64,000 nucleotides of DNA from Gammaproteobacteria bacterium (lineage in GTDB: Bacteria; Pseudomonadota; Gammaproteobacteria; Xanthomonadales; SZUA-36). Of the stretch, positions 17,369 through 32,437 are shown piece by piece (the stretch's first letter is position 1; each line of letters starts with the position of its first letter). The notes under the pieces were generated by a model. It was not told the origin of the DNA. It did no database searches and saw nothing but the letters and a program-made list of their open reading frames with translations. A program made the translations under genes and the position numbers. The stretch covers positions 206,864 to 270,863 of the forward strand of contig JAJFLB010000023.1 in the NCBI GenBank assembly GCA_021772915.1, written 5' to 3'.

Positions 17369-20300
17369 GAAACGGTCCTCAGAGATTCTAATGTCATTTC
17401 CGGTTCGATTGTCTGGACCTGCCTGGCTTTGCCAAGTCGCAACATGCACGGTAAAAGCAATAGTGTGAAAAACAGGCTACAAATCATACCGCCGACAATG
17501 GACGCACCCAGTCCGCGGTATATCACGCTGCCTTCGCCCGGTAGCAACAGCAACGGCAACATGCCAAAAATACTGGTCAGGGTACTCATGAAAATAGGCC
17601 GTAACCGGATTCTCAAAGCGTGTTCCACTGCTTCGTGCCGGTCCATGCCTTTGCGTTCCGCCTGACGTGTCTGATCCACCAGCAAAATGGCGTTGTTGAC
17701 CACCAGACCCAACAGGATGATGAAACCGATCATGGTCAGCAAATCCATGGGTTGGAAGGTAAACAGATTCAATGTCTGCAAAGCGATTACACCACCCACT
17801 CCAGCCAATGGAATGGTCATGATGACCAGGGCGCTGTCCTTCAGGGAACGAAATAATCCAGCCATCAACATGAACAGGATGAACAGGGCCATAATAAAGT
17901 TACGGCTCATGGTTGTTATGGCCTCACTCAGGCTGTCCGCACTGCCACCATACTGAATGGAACCGTCCGCGGGTAATGCGGCTCGCAACCCCGGCTCAAC
18001 ATCCGCTTTGATCATCGCTATGGCGGTCTCCAGGGAGACGTTATCAGGTGGGCTCAGATTCACACTCACCGTCCGCCTGCCGTTAACCCTGCGAATCTGT
18101 CCAGGCCCGGTTGCGCGTTCAATAGAGACCAGTTCACCCAGCGGCACGACCCCGCCAGCGGGTGTCATGATGGGTGTTGTAACCAGCTGCTCGGGTGTAT
18201 CCCAACCATTTGCACGCATGATGATATCCATGCGATTTTCACCGTTGAAATACTCACCCAACCACAATCCATTACCCAGGGTTCGCACCAAGGATGCAAC
18301 CCCGGCCCTGTCCATACCCACCTCGTTAATGCGGGCATCGTCAGGGGAAATCCGCAACTCGGGCTCAGCCAGTTCAATGCTGGGCCAGGTTTGGATATTG
18401 GCACCGGGAAACGCCTCTGTCAGTCGCTTTTGACCCAGGTCGGCTGCAGCGTACAAGCCCTCCTGGTCAGCCGATTGCATGTGCATTGAGATATCGCGCC
18501 CGCCACCAAAGCCACCAAACAAATTGCCCTGCATGGCAAACCCCTTGAAATCCGGAATGTCCACCAATACGTCATTCCTGACAATCTCCAGCAATTCTCC
18601 AACCCGGCTCTGGTCCAGCACCCGGGCACCGATTGTGCCACCACCCGGCCAGGTCAGAATGTAGTAATTCTTAAGTGCCGGCTCTTTCACACCATCCATA
18701 TAAGGTTGCAGGCGTTCCACCAGCTTGCTGACGACTTCTCTTTCATTGGTTTCTACATTCGCACCCGGTGGGAACTGCAAAAAGGCATCGACCGCATCGC
18801 GTTTGACTGGTGGCAGGTAGTCCAGTTGCGGAAACAATAACCAGGTAACCAGCAAAGGCACCGACACCAGGCTCGCAATCAATAGCAGCCGTCGTTTACC
18901 CGTGCTACTGGCTTTCATCAGCACCCTGGCCAGACGCGTCCAGCCCTGTTCCCGACTCCGGGTCAATTTTTTTGGTTTCAGCCAACTGCCCGCGAGAGTG
19001 GGCAGGATGGTGAGTGCCACGAACAGTGATATCACCACCGCTATAGAAATGGTCAGGGCCAGATCAGAAAATAACTGACCCTCAACATCCTTTAAAAACA
19101 ACACCGGCAAAAAGATGGCGACGGTGGTCGCGGTAGACGCCAGCAAGGCACCCTTGACCTGGGATGTTCCTGTCAATGCGGCGAGCGTGGGGACCTCACC
19201 ACGCTCGCGCAAACGCACGATGTTTTCCGAAACCACTATCGCGGCGTCGAGAACCATACCGACCGCAAAGGCCAGTCCGGCAAGGGAAATGACGTTGAGG
19301 CTGCGACCCGTCATTTGCAACACAATAAATGTGGATAATAATGAAATCGGGATTGCCGTGGCGATCAGAAAAGTTGCGCGGAGATCACGCAGGAACCACC
19401 AAAGCACACCGATTGCAAACAGCACACCGATCAGCAGATTGGTGGTCACCATGCTCACCGCCCGATTAATAAAAACGGCGGCGTCAAATGATTGTTGTAT
19501 GTCCAGGCCGGCGGCGGCAAGTGGACCTTCACGCAGCTCGGCGACGGCCGTTTTCACCAGCTTCAGTGTGCCCAGAACATTGGCGCCATTGGCGCGGTCG
19601 ACCCGCAGGCTCATGGCCGGATTGCCATTTTGGATCGCAATCTGGCTCTTCTTGCCACGGGCCACGTCGACCTCGGCAATATCACCCAGACGAATCGGTC
19701 GCCCGTCGCGCCACTCAAGTATCAGGTTTTCAAACTGCTTTGGATCATAACGACCTTCAAAGCGTAAGGTGTACTGACGTCGACCGACATCAACAAAACC
19801 ACCCGACACATTGGTTGAACGCCCTGTGCGAGCAGCCACGGCACCCAGTTCAACTCCATACTCAGCTGCCAGGTATGGGTCAATAGTGATTTGAAGTTCT
19901 TCTGCGGCGCCCGCATTGATCTGAACGCCTGCGACGCCTTCAATCGACTCCAGTTTGGGTTTGATCGTATCGGTGATGAATTGGCTATGGCTTTCTATGG
20001 TTCCGGGGGTGCCGGGCAACAGCTGCACAAAAAACCAGCTCAGTGCCTGATTGGCGCCACCGCCACCACCGCCCATCCGCACAACCGGCGGATCAGAGTC
20101 AGCCGGCATGGGGGGCAAGCGGTTAAGTCTGCCAATCACTTCCATCAGGGTGGCTTGCATATCGGTGCCCAATGCAAATTGCATATTTATCCAGGCACCA
20201 CCATTGAAGGCATTGGACGACATTTCATCCATGCCAGGCATCCCCTGGAGCACTTCTTCCATGGGTTCAAGAATTTCTGATTCAACTTCTTTCGGAGAGG

Positions 20301-20460
20301 CTGCCCGCCAATTTGCGTTAACACTGATTTGTGGCAGATCTATATCCGGGAACAGCTGAACGGGTAACCCGGACAGGCTGAACAGCCCAAACAGGAGAAT
20401 GATGGCGATAGCCACCGCGACCCCGGCAGGATTCTTAACCGCACGTTCGGTAATATTCAT
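17365..20460 (-). CDS. RND family efflux transporter permease (HAE1/AcrB-like), first system
   Basis: Proton-driven inner-membrane exporter, 1031 residues. First membrane helix at about 13-32, PDIDLPQISVNANWRAASPKEVE porter-domain start, central TM block from about 335 (FAVGMVLDAAIVVSENIVRLRERGE with the proton-relay Asp pair context), second porter half and final TM block (GFIILLGLVVNNAILLVDQTRQAERKG, PIFMSTLTSIFGMLPLLLLPGEGS). It precedes its adaptor gene, the reverse of acrAB order, like the second system at 47993. A Gly-rich stretch (MGGGGGGAN, about 128) is unusual. Confidence 0.94.
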   Translation of the reverse strand: MNITERAVKNPAGVAVAIAIILLFGLFSLSGLPVQLFPDIDLPQISVNANWRAASPKEVESEILEPMEEVLQGMPGMDEMSSNAFNGGAWINMQFALGTDMQATLMEVIGRLNRLPPMPADSDPPVVRMGGGGGGANQALSWFFVQLLPGTPGTIESHSQFITDTIKPKLESIEGVAGVQINAGAAEELQITIDPYLAAEYGVELGAVAARTGRSTNVSGGFVDVGRRQYTLRFEGRYDPKQFENLILEWRDGRPIRLGDIAEVDVARGKKSQIAIQNGNPAMSLRVDRANGANVLGTLKLVKTAVAELREGPLAAAGLDIQQSFDAAVFINRAVSMVTTNLLIGVLFAIGVLWWFLRDLRATFLIATAIPISLLSTFIVLQMTGRSLNVISLAGLAFAVGMVLDAAIVVSENIVRLRERGEVPTLAALTGTSQVKGALLASTATTVAIFLPVLFLKDVEGQLFSDLALTISIAVVISLFVALTILPTLAGSWLKPKKLTRSREQGWTRLARVLMKASSTGKRRLLLIASLVSVPLLVTWLLFPQLDYLPPVKRDAVDAFLQFPPGANVETNEREVVSKLVERLQPYMDGVKEPALKNYYILTWPGGGTIGARVLDQSRVGELLEIVRNDVLVDIPDFKGFAMQGNLFGGFGGGRDISMHMQSADQEGLYAAADLGQKRLTEAFPGANIQTWPSIELAEPELRISPDDARINEVGMDRAGVASLVRTLGNGLWLGEYFNGENRMDIIMRANGWDTPEQLVTTPIMTPAGGVVPLGELVSIERATGPGQIRRVNGRRTVSVNLSPPDNVSLETAIAMIKADVEPGLRAALPADGSIQYGGSADSLSEAITTMSRNFIMALFILFMLMAGLFRSLKDSALVIMTIPLAGVGGVIALQTLNLFTFQPMDLLTMIGFIILLGLVVNNAILLVDQTRQAERKGMDRHEAVEHALRIRLRPIFMSTLTSIFGMLPLLLLPGEGSVIYRGLGASIVGGMICSLFFTLLLLPCMLRLGKARQVQTIEPEMTLESLRTVS

Positions 20461-20735
20461 CAGTCTTTTACTTCTCCCTGCTTTCTATCACTACTTTGAG
20501 GTTGGACGTGCTTAGGCAAGCAAACGTTACCCAACCCTTTTTTAGCTCACGCAGCTTAGAGCGCCATCGCTACGTTTGGTTGTAACGAAAGTCATGGGTT
20601 GCGATGACCTGACGCACACAATCGACGAACCGATTGTCAGAGTGGCAACTCAACCGGAACCACAAGTACCATTGATGCAATCCATGCTTTGCACCACACT
20701 AGTGGTCCAAGAATGTCGCCCCGGATACTGCACCC

Positions 20736-21737
20736 ATGAAGACAAACCACGCCCTGACCGACGCCATCGGCAATACACCCTTGATCCACCTGCGCAAGGC
20801 ATCCGAATTGACGGGCTGTACCATTGTCGGTAAGGCGGAATTCATGAACCCGGGTGGCTCTGTCAAAGACCGCGCAGCCAAGTTCATTATTCTTGATGCC
20901 GAGCAGCGAGGCATTATTGAGCCAGGCGGAGTAATCGTTGAAGGCACGGCCGGCAATACCGGCATCGGCCTCGCATTGATCGGTAATTCACGCGGCTACC
21001 GCACGGTAATCACCATCCCGGAAAGCCAGACCATAGAGAAAAAGGACACCCTCAGACTATTCGGTGCAGAATTGCGTGAGGTCCCCGCGGTACCCTTCAA
21101 GAATCCGGAGCACTATGTGAAAGTAGCCGCGCGCCTGGCCGAAAATCTCGCCGCCACCGAGGACCATGGCGTGCTGTATGCCAACCAGTGGGAAAACCTG
21201 TCCAACGGCGACGGACACTACCGCACAACCGGCCCGGAAATCTGGCAACAAACCAACGGCACCGTGGATGCTTTTTGCTGCGCGATCGGCACTGGCGGCA
21301 CTATTTCCGGTTGCGGGCGTTACCTGAAAGAGCAAAACCCCAACGTCGTTATTGCGCTGACAGATCCAATGGGATCATGTATGTTCAACCACTACAAACA
21401 TGGTGAATTAAGCGCGCAGGGCAGTTCCATTACCGAGGGCATCGGCCAGGGGCGGATTACCGCCAACATCGCCAGTGCCCCGGTGGATGAAGCCTTCCGT
21501 GTACCGGATGAAGAGGCTTTACCGGTTCTGTTTGACCTGTTGTCAGAAGAAGGTCTGTGTCTGGGTGGTTCCACCGCCATCAATGTTGCAGGGGCCATCC
21601 AGTTGGCCAAAAAACTGGGGCCGGGTCATACCATCGTGACGATACTGGCCGATTTTGGTACCCGCTACCACTCGAAGTTATTTAACCCCGTTTTCCTACG
21701 TGAAAAAGGGCTGCCGGTACCGGCGTGGCTTGCATAG
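20736..21737 (+). CDS. cysK: Cysteine synthase (O-acetylserine sulfhydrylase)
   Basis: PLP enzyme making L-cysteine from O-acetylserine and sulfide. 333 residues. PLP lysine in NPGGSVKDRAAK (Lys43 context), substrate loop EGTAGNTGIGLAL, PLP-phosphate loop GTGGTISGCGRYLKEQ. The C-terminus extends beyond the classical ~310-residue CysK, as in a subgroup of proteobacterial cysteine synthase A. It stands alone; the 275 bases upstream hold no recognisable gene. CysM or a cystathionine beta-synthase-like role cannot be excluded. Confidence 0.9.
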   Translation: MKTNHALTDAIGNTPLIHLRKASELTGCTIVGKAEFMNPGGSVKDRAAKFIILDAEQRGIIEPGGVIVEGTAGNTGIGLALIGNSRGYRTVITIPESQTIEKKDTLRLFGAELREVPAVPFKNPEHYVKVAARLAENLAATEDHGVLYANQWENLSNGDGHYRTTGPEIWQQTNGTVDAFCCAIGTGGTISGCGRYLKEQNPNVVIALTDPMGSCMFNHYKHGELSAQGSSITEGIGQGRITANIASAPVDEAFRVPDEEALPVLFDLLSEEGLCLGGSTAINVAGAIQLAKKLGPGHTIVTILADFGTRYHSKLFNPVFLREKGLPVPAWLA

Positions 21738-21801
21738 ACGTCGAACCGGTTGACGTGATTTCTATTGGCAAGCGATAGTCGGAACGACACACCAGCGCGA
21801 A

Positions 21802-21895
21802 CCGGGTAGCTCCTCCAGAGACGCGCTCAAGTACATCCTGTATCGCTCTGTCGCCAACTTCCTGTTGGCTCAAGGTCTCTGGAGGAGCTACCCGG
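21802..21895. repeat. 21-bp perfect inverted repeat forming a long hairpin
   Basis: Arms at 21802-21822 (CCGGGTAGCTCCTCCAGAGA + C) and 21875-21895 are perfectly complementary, 52 bases apart. The right half contains GCCAACTTCCTGTTGGC. A nearly identical ~30-base segment occurs inverted at 22058-22086. The gap 21738-22351 contains only repeats and no gene. Confidence 0.8.
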
Positions 21896-22154
21896 CTCAC
21901 ACTAGTGTTTTGTGCGTAACTGCAAACTTCCTTTGCGCGGACACAAGACCGACGATGTCATCGTCAAAAACCGGAATGTTCGCAAGTTGGCTCGGAGCCT
22001 GGAATTTATCAGACTGGTACTGAACACCGTTCCCAGTCGGTTAGACCATTCTGGGACCTTGAGCCAACAGGAAGTTGGCGACACGAGTCCATGGATGGAC
22101 TCGGTAGAGCGAAGCAGGGAGCCCGAGCCGAGAGCGCTACATGGAGAAGGTGAG

Positions 22155-22218
22155 ACCGGGGACCGGTCGAGAAGCCGGCCTGGGCCGCCGGGAACCGGTC
22201 GAGAGGCTGGCCTGGGCC
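22155..22218. repeat. Family B tandem 32-bp repeat (two units)
   Basis: Units at 22155-22186 and 22187-22218, with hairpins ACCGG-gg-ACCGGT and CCGGG-AACCGG followed by TCGAGAGGCTGGCCTGGGCC. Flanking sequence (GGAGAAGGTGAGA upstream; TTCACGACGAGTCCCGAAA downstream) also matches the copy at 9497. Confidence 0.85.
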
Positions 22219-22325
22219 ATGTATTCACGACGAGTCCCGAAAGTAAACCCCCACACCTACTACAGTCCCCAACCAAAATAAGCGGGACATCGGTGCCTTG
22301 GGAGTATCTTGAATGATGCTGATGA

Positions 22326-22355
22326 GTTCCCGACGAGCAAGCTCGTCTGTACTAC
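22326..22355. repeat. REP-like hairpin, family A, overlapping the nnrS stop codon
   Basis: GTTCCCGACGAGC...GCTCGTCTGTACTAC. On the minus strand its terminal GTAG contains the TAG stop of nnrS (22352-22354). The element has one or two changes from the consensus (TGTAC for GGTCC). Confidence 0.8.
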
Positions 22356-23497
22356 GGTCGGGGTCGGGTCAGTATTGGCCAATAGGTCCAGGTGAAGATT
22401 GCAAAGGTCAGCATCCAACCGGCGGCAGAGAAATCTGTCAGCAGCATTTGATACTCCCCGGTCAGTGGTCCGAATACCCGACTCAACGCGGCAAGCATGA
22501 AAATCCAGTACGCCATTACAGTTGCCCTGGACGCCTGCAATGGTCTGCCGGTGTGCCCCAGTGCAACTCGCGTGGTCACGGCCAATACGATGCTGCCAAT
22601 GGCGCCTACTGTTAGGGCGTGCAATGCGGTAGTTGGTGTAAACCACCATCCAAATACCGAGCAGCCCAGTAGGGCGTAGCCGACGGGCAACCAGACGTAG
22701 GCAGCGTGCAGCACGAACAATAGGGGGTTGGAGGTGGTAGAAAAAGCCTGCCATTGGCTCAGCCGGTAGCCATGTACCAGGGCTGCGGCGAAAGCCAGCC
22801 AACCGGTCATGGAATGTTGTGGTGTGAAACCCGCTGCCAGGCCGACCACCACACTCAACCACAGGGCAAGTCGGTCAACGGCTTCATTATTGACCGGCAA
22901 ACGCTCGTGACCCTGCGTTCGCAACCAGTTTGCTGTAAAGCTCGGCACGATACGTCCGGCGATGATGCTGACCAGCACCAGGATGGTGTGGATCAACAGG
23001 TAAATGACAGTTCTGTCACCCGCAACCGCCCAGTGGTTAGTGCCCAGGTGGTATAGACCGTTGAGAGCTGCAATTACAACGGTAATCGCAACCAGAGGGT
23101 AATTGCGACGGCTGCGACCGCCGATGATTTCAATACTGAGTAAGGTGCACAGCAGGATTGGAAATAACATGTCCAGCAAGGCCACCAGTACTGGTGGTAT
23201 CCACCCTGAGAATAGCATGGCCAGCCTACCGGCCAGCCAGCTAAGCACCAACCAGACCAATGGTGCCCCTTGCACTGCCGGACGACCGGTCCAGTTGGCC
23301 ACCGCGGTCAGACTGAAACCGGCGACAGCGGCCAGGGCAAAACCGACCAGCATTTCATGGCTATGCCAAAGTGGTGTGATAAACCCTAAACCCGAGCCAT
23401 GCAGTGTCAGAATCCAGAGCAGCATAATCAGGATCGCGAAAACCCCATTGAGGAGAAAGAATGGCCGGAACGCGTAACTGAATAAGGCCGTTTTCAT
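22352..23497 (-). CDS. nnrS: NnrS family membrane protein
   Basis: Polytopic haem/copper-containing protein associated with nitric oxide metabolism and tolerance. 381 residues from the ATG 23497 with about 12 hydrophobic segments. Typical features: start FSYAFRPFFLLNGVFA, PLWHSHEMLVGFALAAVAGFSLTAVANWTG, IAGRIVPSFTANWL, and HALTVGAIGSIVLAVTTRVALGHTGRPL with conserved histidines. It starts 13 bases after gltD and is in the same direction, so it is likely the last gene of the hemerythrin-gltB-gltD operon. No nitric oxide reductase gene is nearby. Confidence 0.93.
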   Translation of the reverse strand: MKTALFSYAFRPFFLLNGVFAILIMLLWILTLHGSGLGFITPLWHSHEMLVGFALAAVAGFSLTAVANWTGRPAVQGAPLVWLVLSWLAGRLAMLFSGWIPPVLVALLDMLFPILLCTLLSIEIIGGRSRRNYPLVAITVVIAALNGLYHLGTNHWAVAGDRTVIYLLIHTILVLVSIIAGRIVPSFTANWLRTQGHERLPVNNEAVDRLALWLSVVVGLAAGFTPQHSMTGWLAFAAALVHGYRLSQWQAFSTTSNPLLFVLHAAYVWLPVGYALLGCSVFGWWFTPTTALHALTVGAIGSIVLAVTTRVALGHTGRPLQASRATVMAYWIFMLAALSRVFGPLTGEYQMLLTDFSAAGWMLTFAIFTWTYWPILTRPRP

Positions 23498-23510
23498 GGG
23501 GCTCACAGTG

Positions 23511-29433
<5,923 letters not shown>

Positions 29434-29437
<4 letters not shown>

Positions 29438-29847
29438 ACCAGACCTTTTTCCCTGAAAAATGACGCGTACTTCATATCGGTCACGAGCACGTGATTGGTT
29501 AGCCAGTCGCCTAGATATGCCGCCATGTCTGATTTGATTTTTCCGGATTGAGTCAAATTGTCGCCGCAAAAATCCAGCACACGCTCCACAAACTTCGAGT
29601 GTTCGGCACAATGCTCAGAATAACCCGGGTAGTCATGCTCGCTCATACATCGCTCTTCCGATCTGAAATGGTGGTGGAAGTAATCGGTCATTTTAGTGAT
29701 CAAATCCGTAACCGTTTCTGATTCCTCTTGCGCATCTCCATCTCCAGAATCAAGTAACTTATTTATCATTTCAATCAGAATTTTGTGCTCATCATCAAAC
29801 CTTTGGACTCCGACACTAAATTTGTCGTCCCAGATAATCTTTTCCAC
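29434..29847 (-). CDS. Bacteriohemerythrin
   Basis: Cytosolic diiron O2-binding protein of 137 residues with four helices. Iron ligands are in place: His21 (DDEHKILIE), His58-60 and Glu64 (DYFHHHFRSEE), His79/His83 (YSEHCAEHSKF), His119 and Asp124 (LTNHVLVTDMKY). Such proteins buffer or deliver O2, and some react with NO. It is the first gene of an operon with gltB, gltD and nnrS, and its TGA overlaps the likely TTG start of gltB. Confidence 0.94.
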
Positions 29848-30005
29848 AATGCGCTCCTGTATTTCAAAGCTGATGATGATGAAGTCTGTAGAATATTACA
29901 TTTATATAATCAGTAATAGACGTCAATGGACCTTATGCATTAGGCCAAACCCGGCGTTTTCTTAGTGGAAACGACACCGTGTCCTTCATAACAGGGAATC
30001 AAATC

Positions 30006-30839
30006 ATGTCTCTTATTCGTGTAATTTCCCTGACCTCCCTGGCCATGATTGCGTTTGCCGGGAATTCCCTGCTTTGCCGCATTGCACTCAAAGAGACCGG
30101 TATTGATGCAGCCAGTTTTACCAGTATTCGACTGGTATCGGGGGCACTCATGCTGTGGATACTCATACGGATGAGACAGGAAACTTACACTGGCCAGGGT
30201 AACTGGCTCTCAGCTACGGCCCTGTTTGTTTATGCGGCGGGATTTTCATTTGCCTACGTGAACTTGCCTGCCGCCACCGGAGCCCTGCTACTTTTCGGCG
30301 CAGTCCAGGCAACGATGATCGGTTTCGCCCTCTTTTCGGGAGAGCGTTTGGTCAAACTCCAAGGGGTCGGTCTGGTGCTGGCATTGGCGGGTCTGATTGG
30401 ATTATTGCTCCCCGGTATTTCGGCACCGCCGGTAGGCGGTTCAATATTGATGCTGGGTGCCGGGACTGCCTGGGGTGTTTACTCGCTGCGTGGTCAGGGT
30501 ACGGCTGACCCGATACGTGTCACTACCGGCAATTTCATCCGCACGATCCCCTTCACCCTGGCCTTGAGTGCCATCATGTTGAACCGGACCTCTTTTGACT
30601 CCACCGGAGTCTTCTACGCAATTGCTTCCGGTGCTGCTGCCTCTGGTATTGGCTATGCGATCTGGTACACCGCATTACCCGCACTCAAAGCTGCCAACGC
30701 CGCAACAGTACAGCTCAGTGTGCCGGTCATCGCGGCACTGGGCGGTGTCGTTCTTCTGGAGGAGCCGATGACATTGCGGCTGCTGTTGGCGTCTGCTGCA
30801 ATTCTTGGTGGGGTTGCACTCGTGATCTCGCGAAAATGA
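30006..30839 (+). CDS. DMT superfamily (EamA) transporter
   Basis: Inner-membrane exporter-type permease of 277 residues with ten hydrophobic helices in two EamA halves (SLTSLAMIAFAGNSLLCRIALKETG; GAGTAWGVYSLRGQG; IAALGGVVLLEEPMTLRLLLASAAILGGVALVIS). The ATG at 30006 follows AGGGA by about eight bases; an in-frame start nine codons upstream is less likely. The substrate is unknown, as is usual for the family. It is divergent from the hemerythrin operon. Confidence 0.9.
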   Translation: MSLIRVISLTSLAMIAFAGNSLLCRIALKETGIDAASFTSIRLVSGALMLWILIRMRQETYTGQGNWLSATALFVYAAGFSFAYVNLPAATGALLLFGAVQATMIGFALFSGERLVKLQGVGLVLALAGLIGLLLPGISAPPVGGSILMLGAGTAWGVYSLRGQGTADPIRVTTGNFIRTIPFTLALSAIMLNRTSFDSTGVFYAIASGAAASGIGYAIWYTALPALKAANAATVQLSVPVIAALGGVVLLEEPMTLRLLLASAAILGGVALVISRK

Positions 30840-31120
30840 CATACCGACATCATCCTCTCTAAATGTGCTCTGGTCATAATCCGCGGCGCAGACACTTTTC
30901 ACCACCACAGGCTTATTTTCTCCCCCAAAAAAGGTTTCGAAAAAGTCCAGATCATTACACTTGCGCTCGACCCGCGTTATGTTTGCAAAAAACACGCAAC
31001 ACGTCATACCTCATTCGGTCCTCGTCTCGTCGCAGGCAGGTACACTGCAACGCAGGTTTCCTCTATAAACAATCATCTTTAGACCAACCGGTTTGATACG
31101 CGGACAAGCAGAGGCACAAA

Positions 31121-31684
31121 ATGAAAATACTGAAAAATTATGGTTTGATCCTGATTCCCGCCCTGGGAATAGCCACATCCAGCCTGGCCGAAGAACAAGC
31201 TGAGGTAACACCAGCACCGGTAAAATCTGCACCGGCAAAATCTGTGTGTGAAACCATGGATGGTTTTGGTGACTTTGATTTCTGGGTGGGCGATTGGAAC
31301 GTCTATTCCAATAATGAGAAACGAACTCTCCAGGGCAGCAACTCCGTTTCAAAGCAACACAAGAACTGTCTGATTGTTGAAAACTGGACCAGCGCACGGG
31401 GCGGAACCGGTAGCAGCATGAACTACTTTGATCCGGTGACCGGCCAGTGGCGCCAGTTGTGGGTGGCCGGAGGTTATTCCATTGACTACACGGGCGGCTT
31501 GAGTAAAGACGGTGCAATGATCCTCAAGGGCAAGATCAACTACTACAAGAATGACACAACGCAGGCCTTTCGCGGCACCTGGACGGCGAATTCCGATGGC
31601 AGCGTCCGACAGTTGTTTGAAATACTCAGCCTGGAGACGAACGAGTGGACCGTGTGGTTTGATGGACTTTATGTAAGAAAATAA
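31121..31684 (+). CDS. Secreted protein of unknown function, DUF1579-like
   Basis: 187 residues with a Sec signal peptide (MKILKNYGLILIPALGIATSSLA, cleaved near residue 23) and an Ala/Pro linker. The mature part has FDFWVGDWNVYSNNEKRTLQGSNSV, WRQLWVAGGYSIDYTGG and LKGKINYYKN, a beta-rich pattern like lipocalin-type DUF1579 proteins. It has two Cys residues in the mature protein that could pair. Expected to be periplasmic. No operon partner. Confidence 0.7.
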   Translation: MKILKNYGLILIPALGIATSSLAEEQAEVTPAPVKSAPAKSVCETMDGFGDFDFWVGDWNVYSNNEKRTLQGSNSVSKQHKNCLIVENWTSARGGTGSSMNYFDPVTGQWRQLWVAGGYSIDYTGGLSKDGAMILKGKINYYKNDTTQAFRGTWTANSDGSVRQLFEILSLETNEWTVWFDGLYVRK

Positions 31685-31813
31685 ACCGGGGGAGCGCTTT
31701 TTAGAAGATGCTCCAGCCGGGGCTTGCGACTCTTACGACACCGTTTACCGCATTTGCTGAAAACATTTTTGCATTTTCACTGTCCTAAAAGATGTGTCGC
31801 GAGGATTTGGTTT

Positions 31814-32011
31814 ATGGATCGTAGAGAGATGGTGTCACTCAAGCTACAGATGGGTATCAACCCATCGGTGGAACTTGCGCCGGATATTCTGCGGGCCATG
31901 TGGCAACAGTTAAAACGTGAACGCGTGAATACACGAACCACACGTTTGGTCATGGCCACGGCCAGGTCCCGTGACCACCAGCACAGCACCGTTCCCAAGC
32001 CCATCATTTAG
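31814..32011 (+). CDS. Possible small protein, function unknown
   Basis: 65-codon frame starting MDRREMVSLKLQMGINPSV, rich in Arg, with GAGGA eight bases before the ATG. The body looks helical (LAPDILRAMWQQLKRERVNTRTTRL). I recognise no family. It lies 427 bases upstream of the PqqD-like/glycosyltransferase gene on the same strand; any link is speculative. It could be a chance frame. Confidence 0.33.
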   Translation: MDRREMVSLKLQMGINPSVELAPDILRAMWQQLKRERVNTRTTRLVMATARSRDHQHSTVPKPII

Positions 32012-32437
32012 TTGGTCCCGGACGGGTCAGTTCCCTTAAAGATATAAAAAAGACGGTTTTTTTTCACCAAAAGCCGTGTAAGCACTGGATTTTGTGCGCT
32101 TTTTCGAGTACCCTTGTACGCACCAGGATAGGGAGGGGAGGGAATCCAAGCATCTTGATCTGCATTGCTGCCGGCCGACACGGGGTCGTGCTTCTGGTTG
32201 CAATGTCTTTAAACGATTTCGCCACCCGCTGTACTCAGTGCGGTTGTAAATGCAGAAGCGGAGCCGACAAATGATCGCTGCTCACAGTGACGGGTTCTGA
32301 CTGTAATTCTGCCGAATCGCAGTGAATTATGTACAGGGTCAGTAAGACAGACGCTTCGAAGAGGTGTCTGTCTTTTTTTCTGAACCAGACTCTTTTTTGG
32401 CTTACAATTTCTTATCACTCAGACAACTCCCGGAACA
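32012..32437 (+). other. Gene-free stretch with a terminator but no upstream gene
   Basis: About 425 bases with no credible coding frame. It contains homopolymer tracts (T8 at about 32056) and ends with an intrinsic terminator at 32345-32379. The sequence before the terminator could be a small RNA or a long leader with attenuator for the next gene; no riboswitch class was recognised. Confidence 0.4.
32345..32379 (+). terminator. Intrinsic terminator upstream of the PqqD-like/glycosyltransferase gene
   Basis: AGACAGAC at 32345 pairs with GTCTGTCT at 32366-32373, loop closed by GC/GGT, followed by a run of six further T residues. It points along the plus strand and ends about 60 bases before the start of the downstream gene. 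Confidence 0.75.

Noticed and set aside
16313..20460. Outer-membrane TolC-type partner near either RND pump
   Set aside because: None of the neighbouring genes encodes an outer-membrane efflux protein; the channel must be encoded elsewhere.
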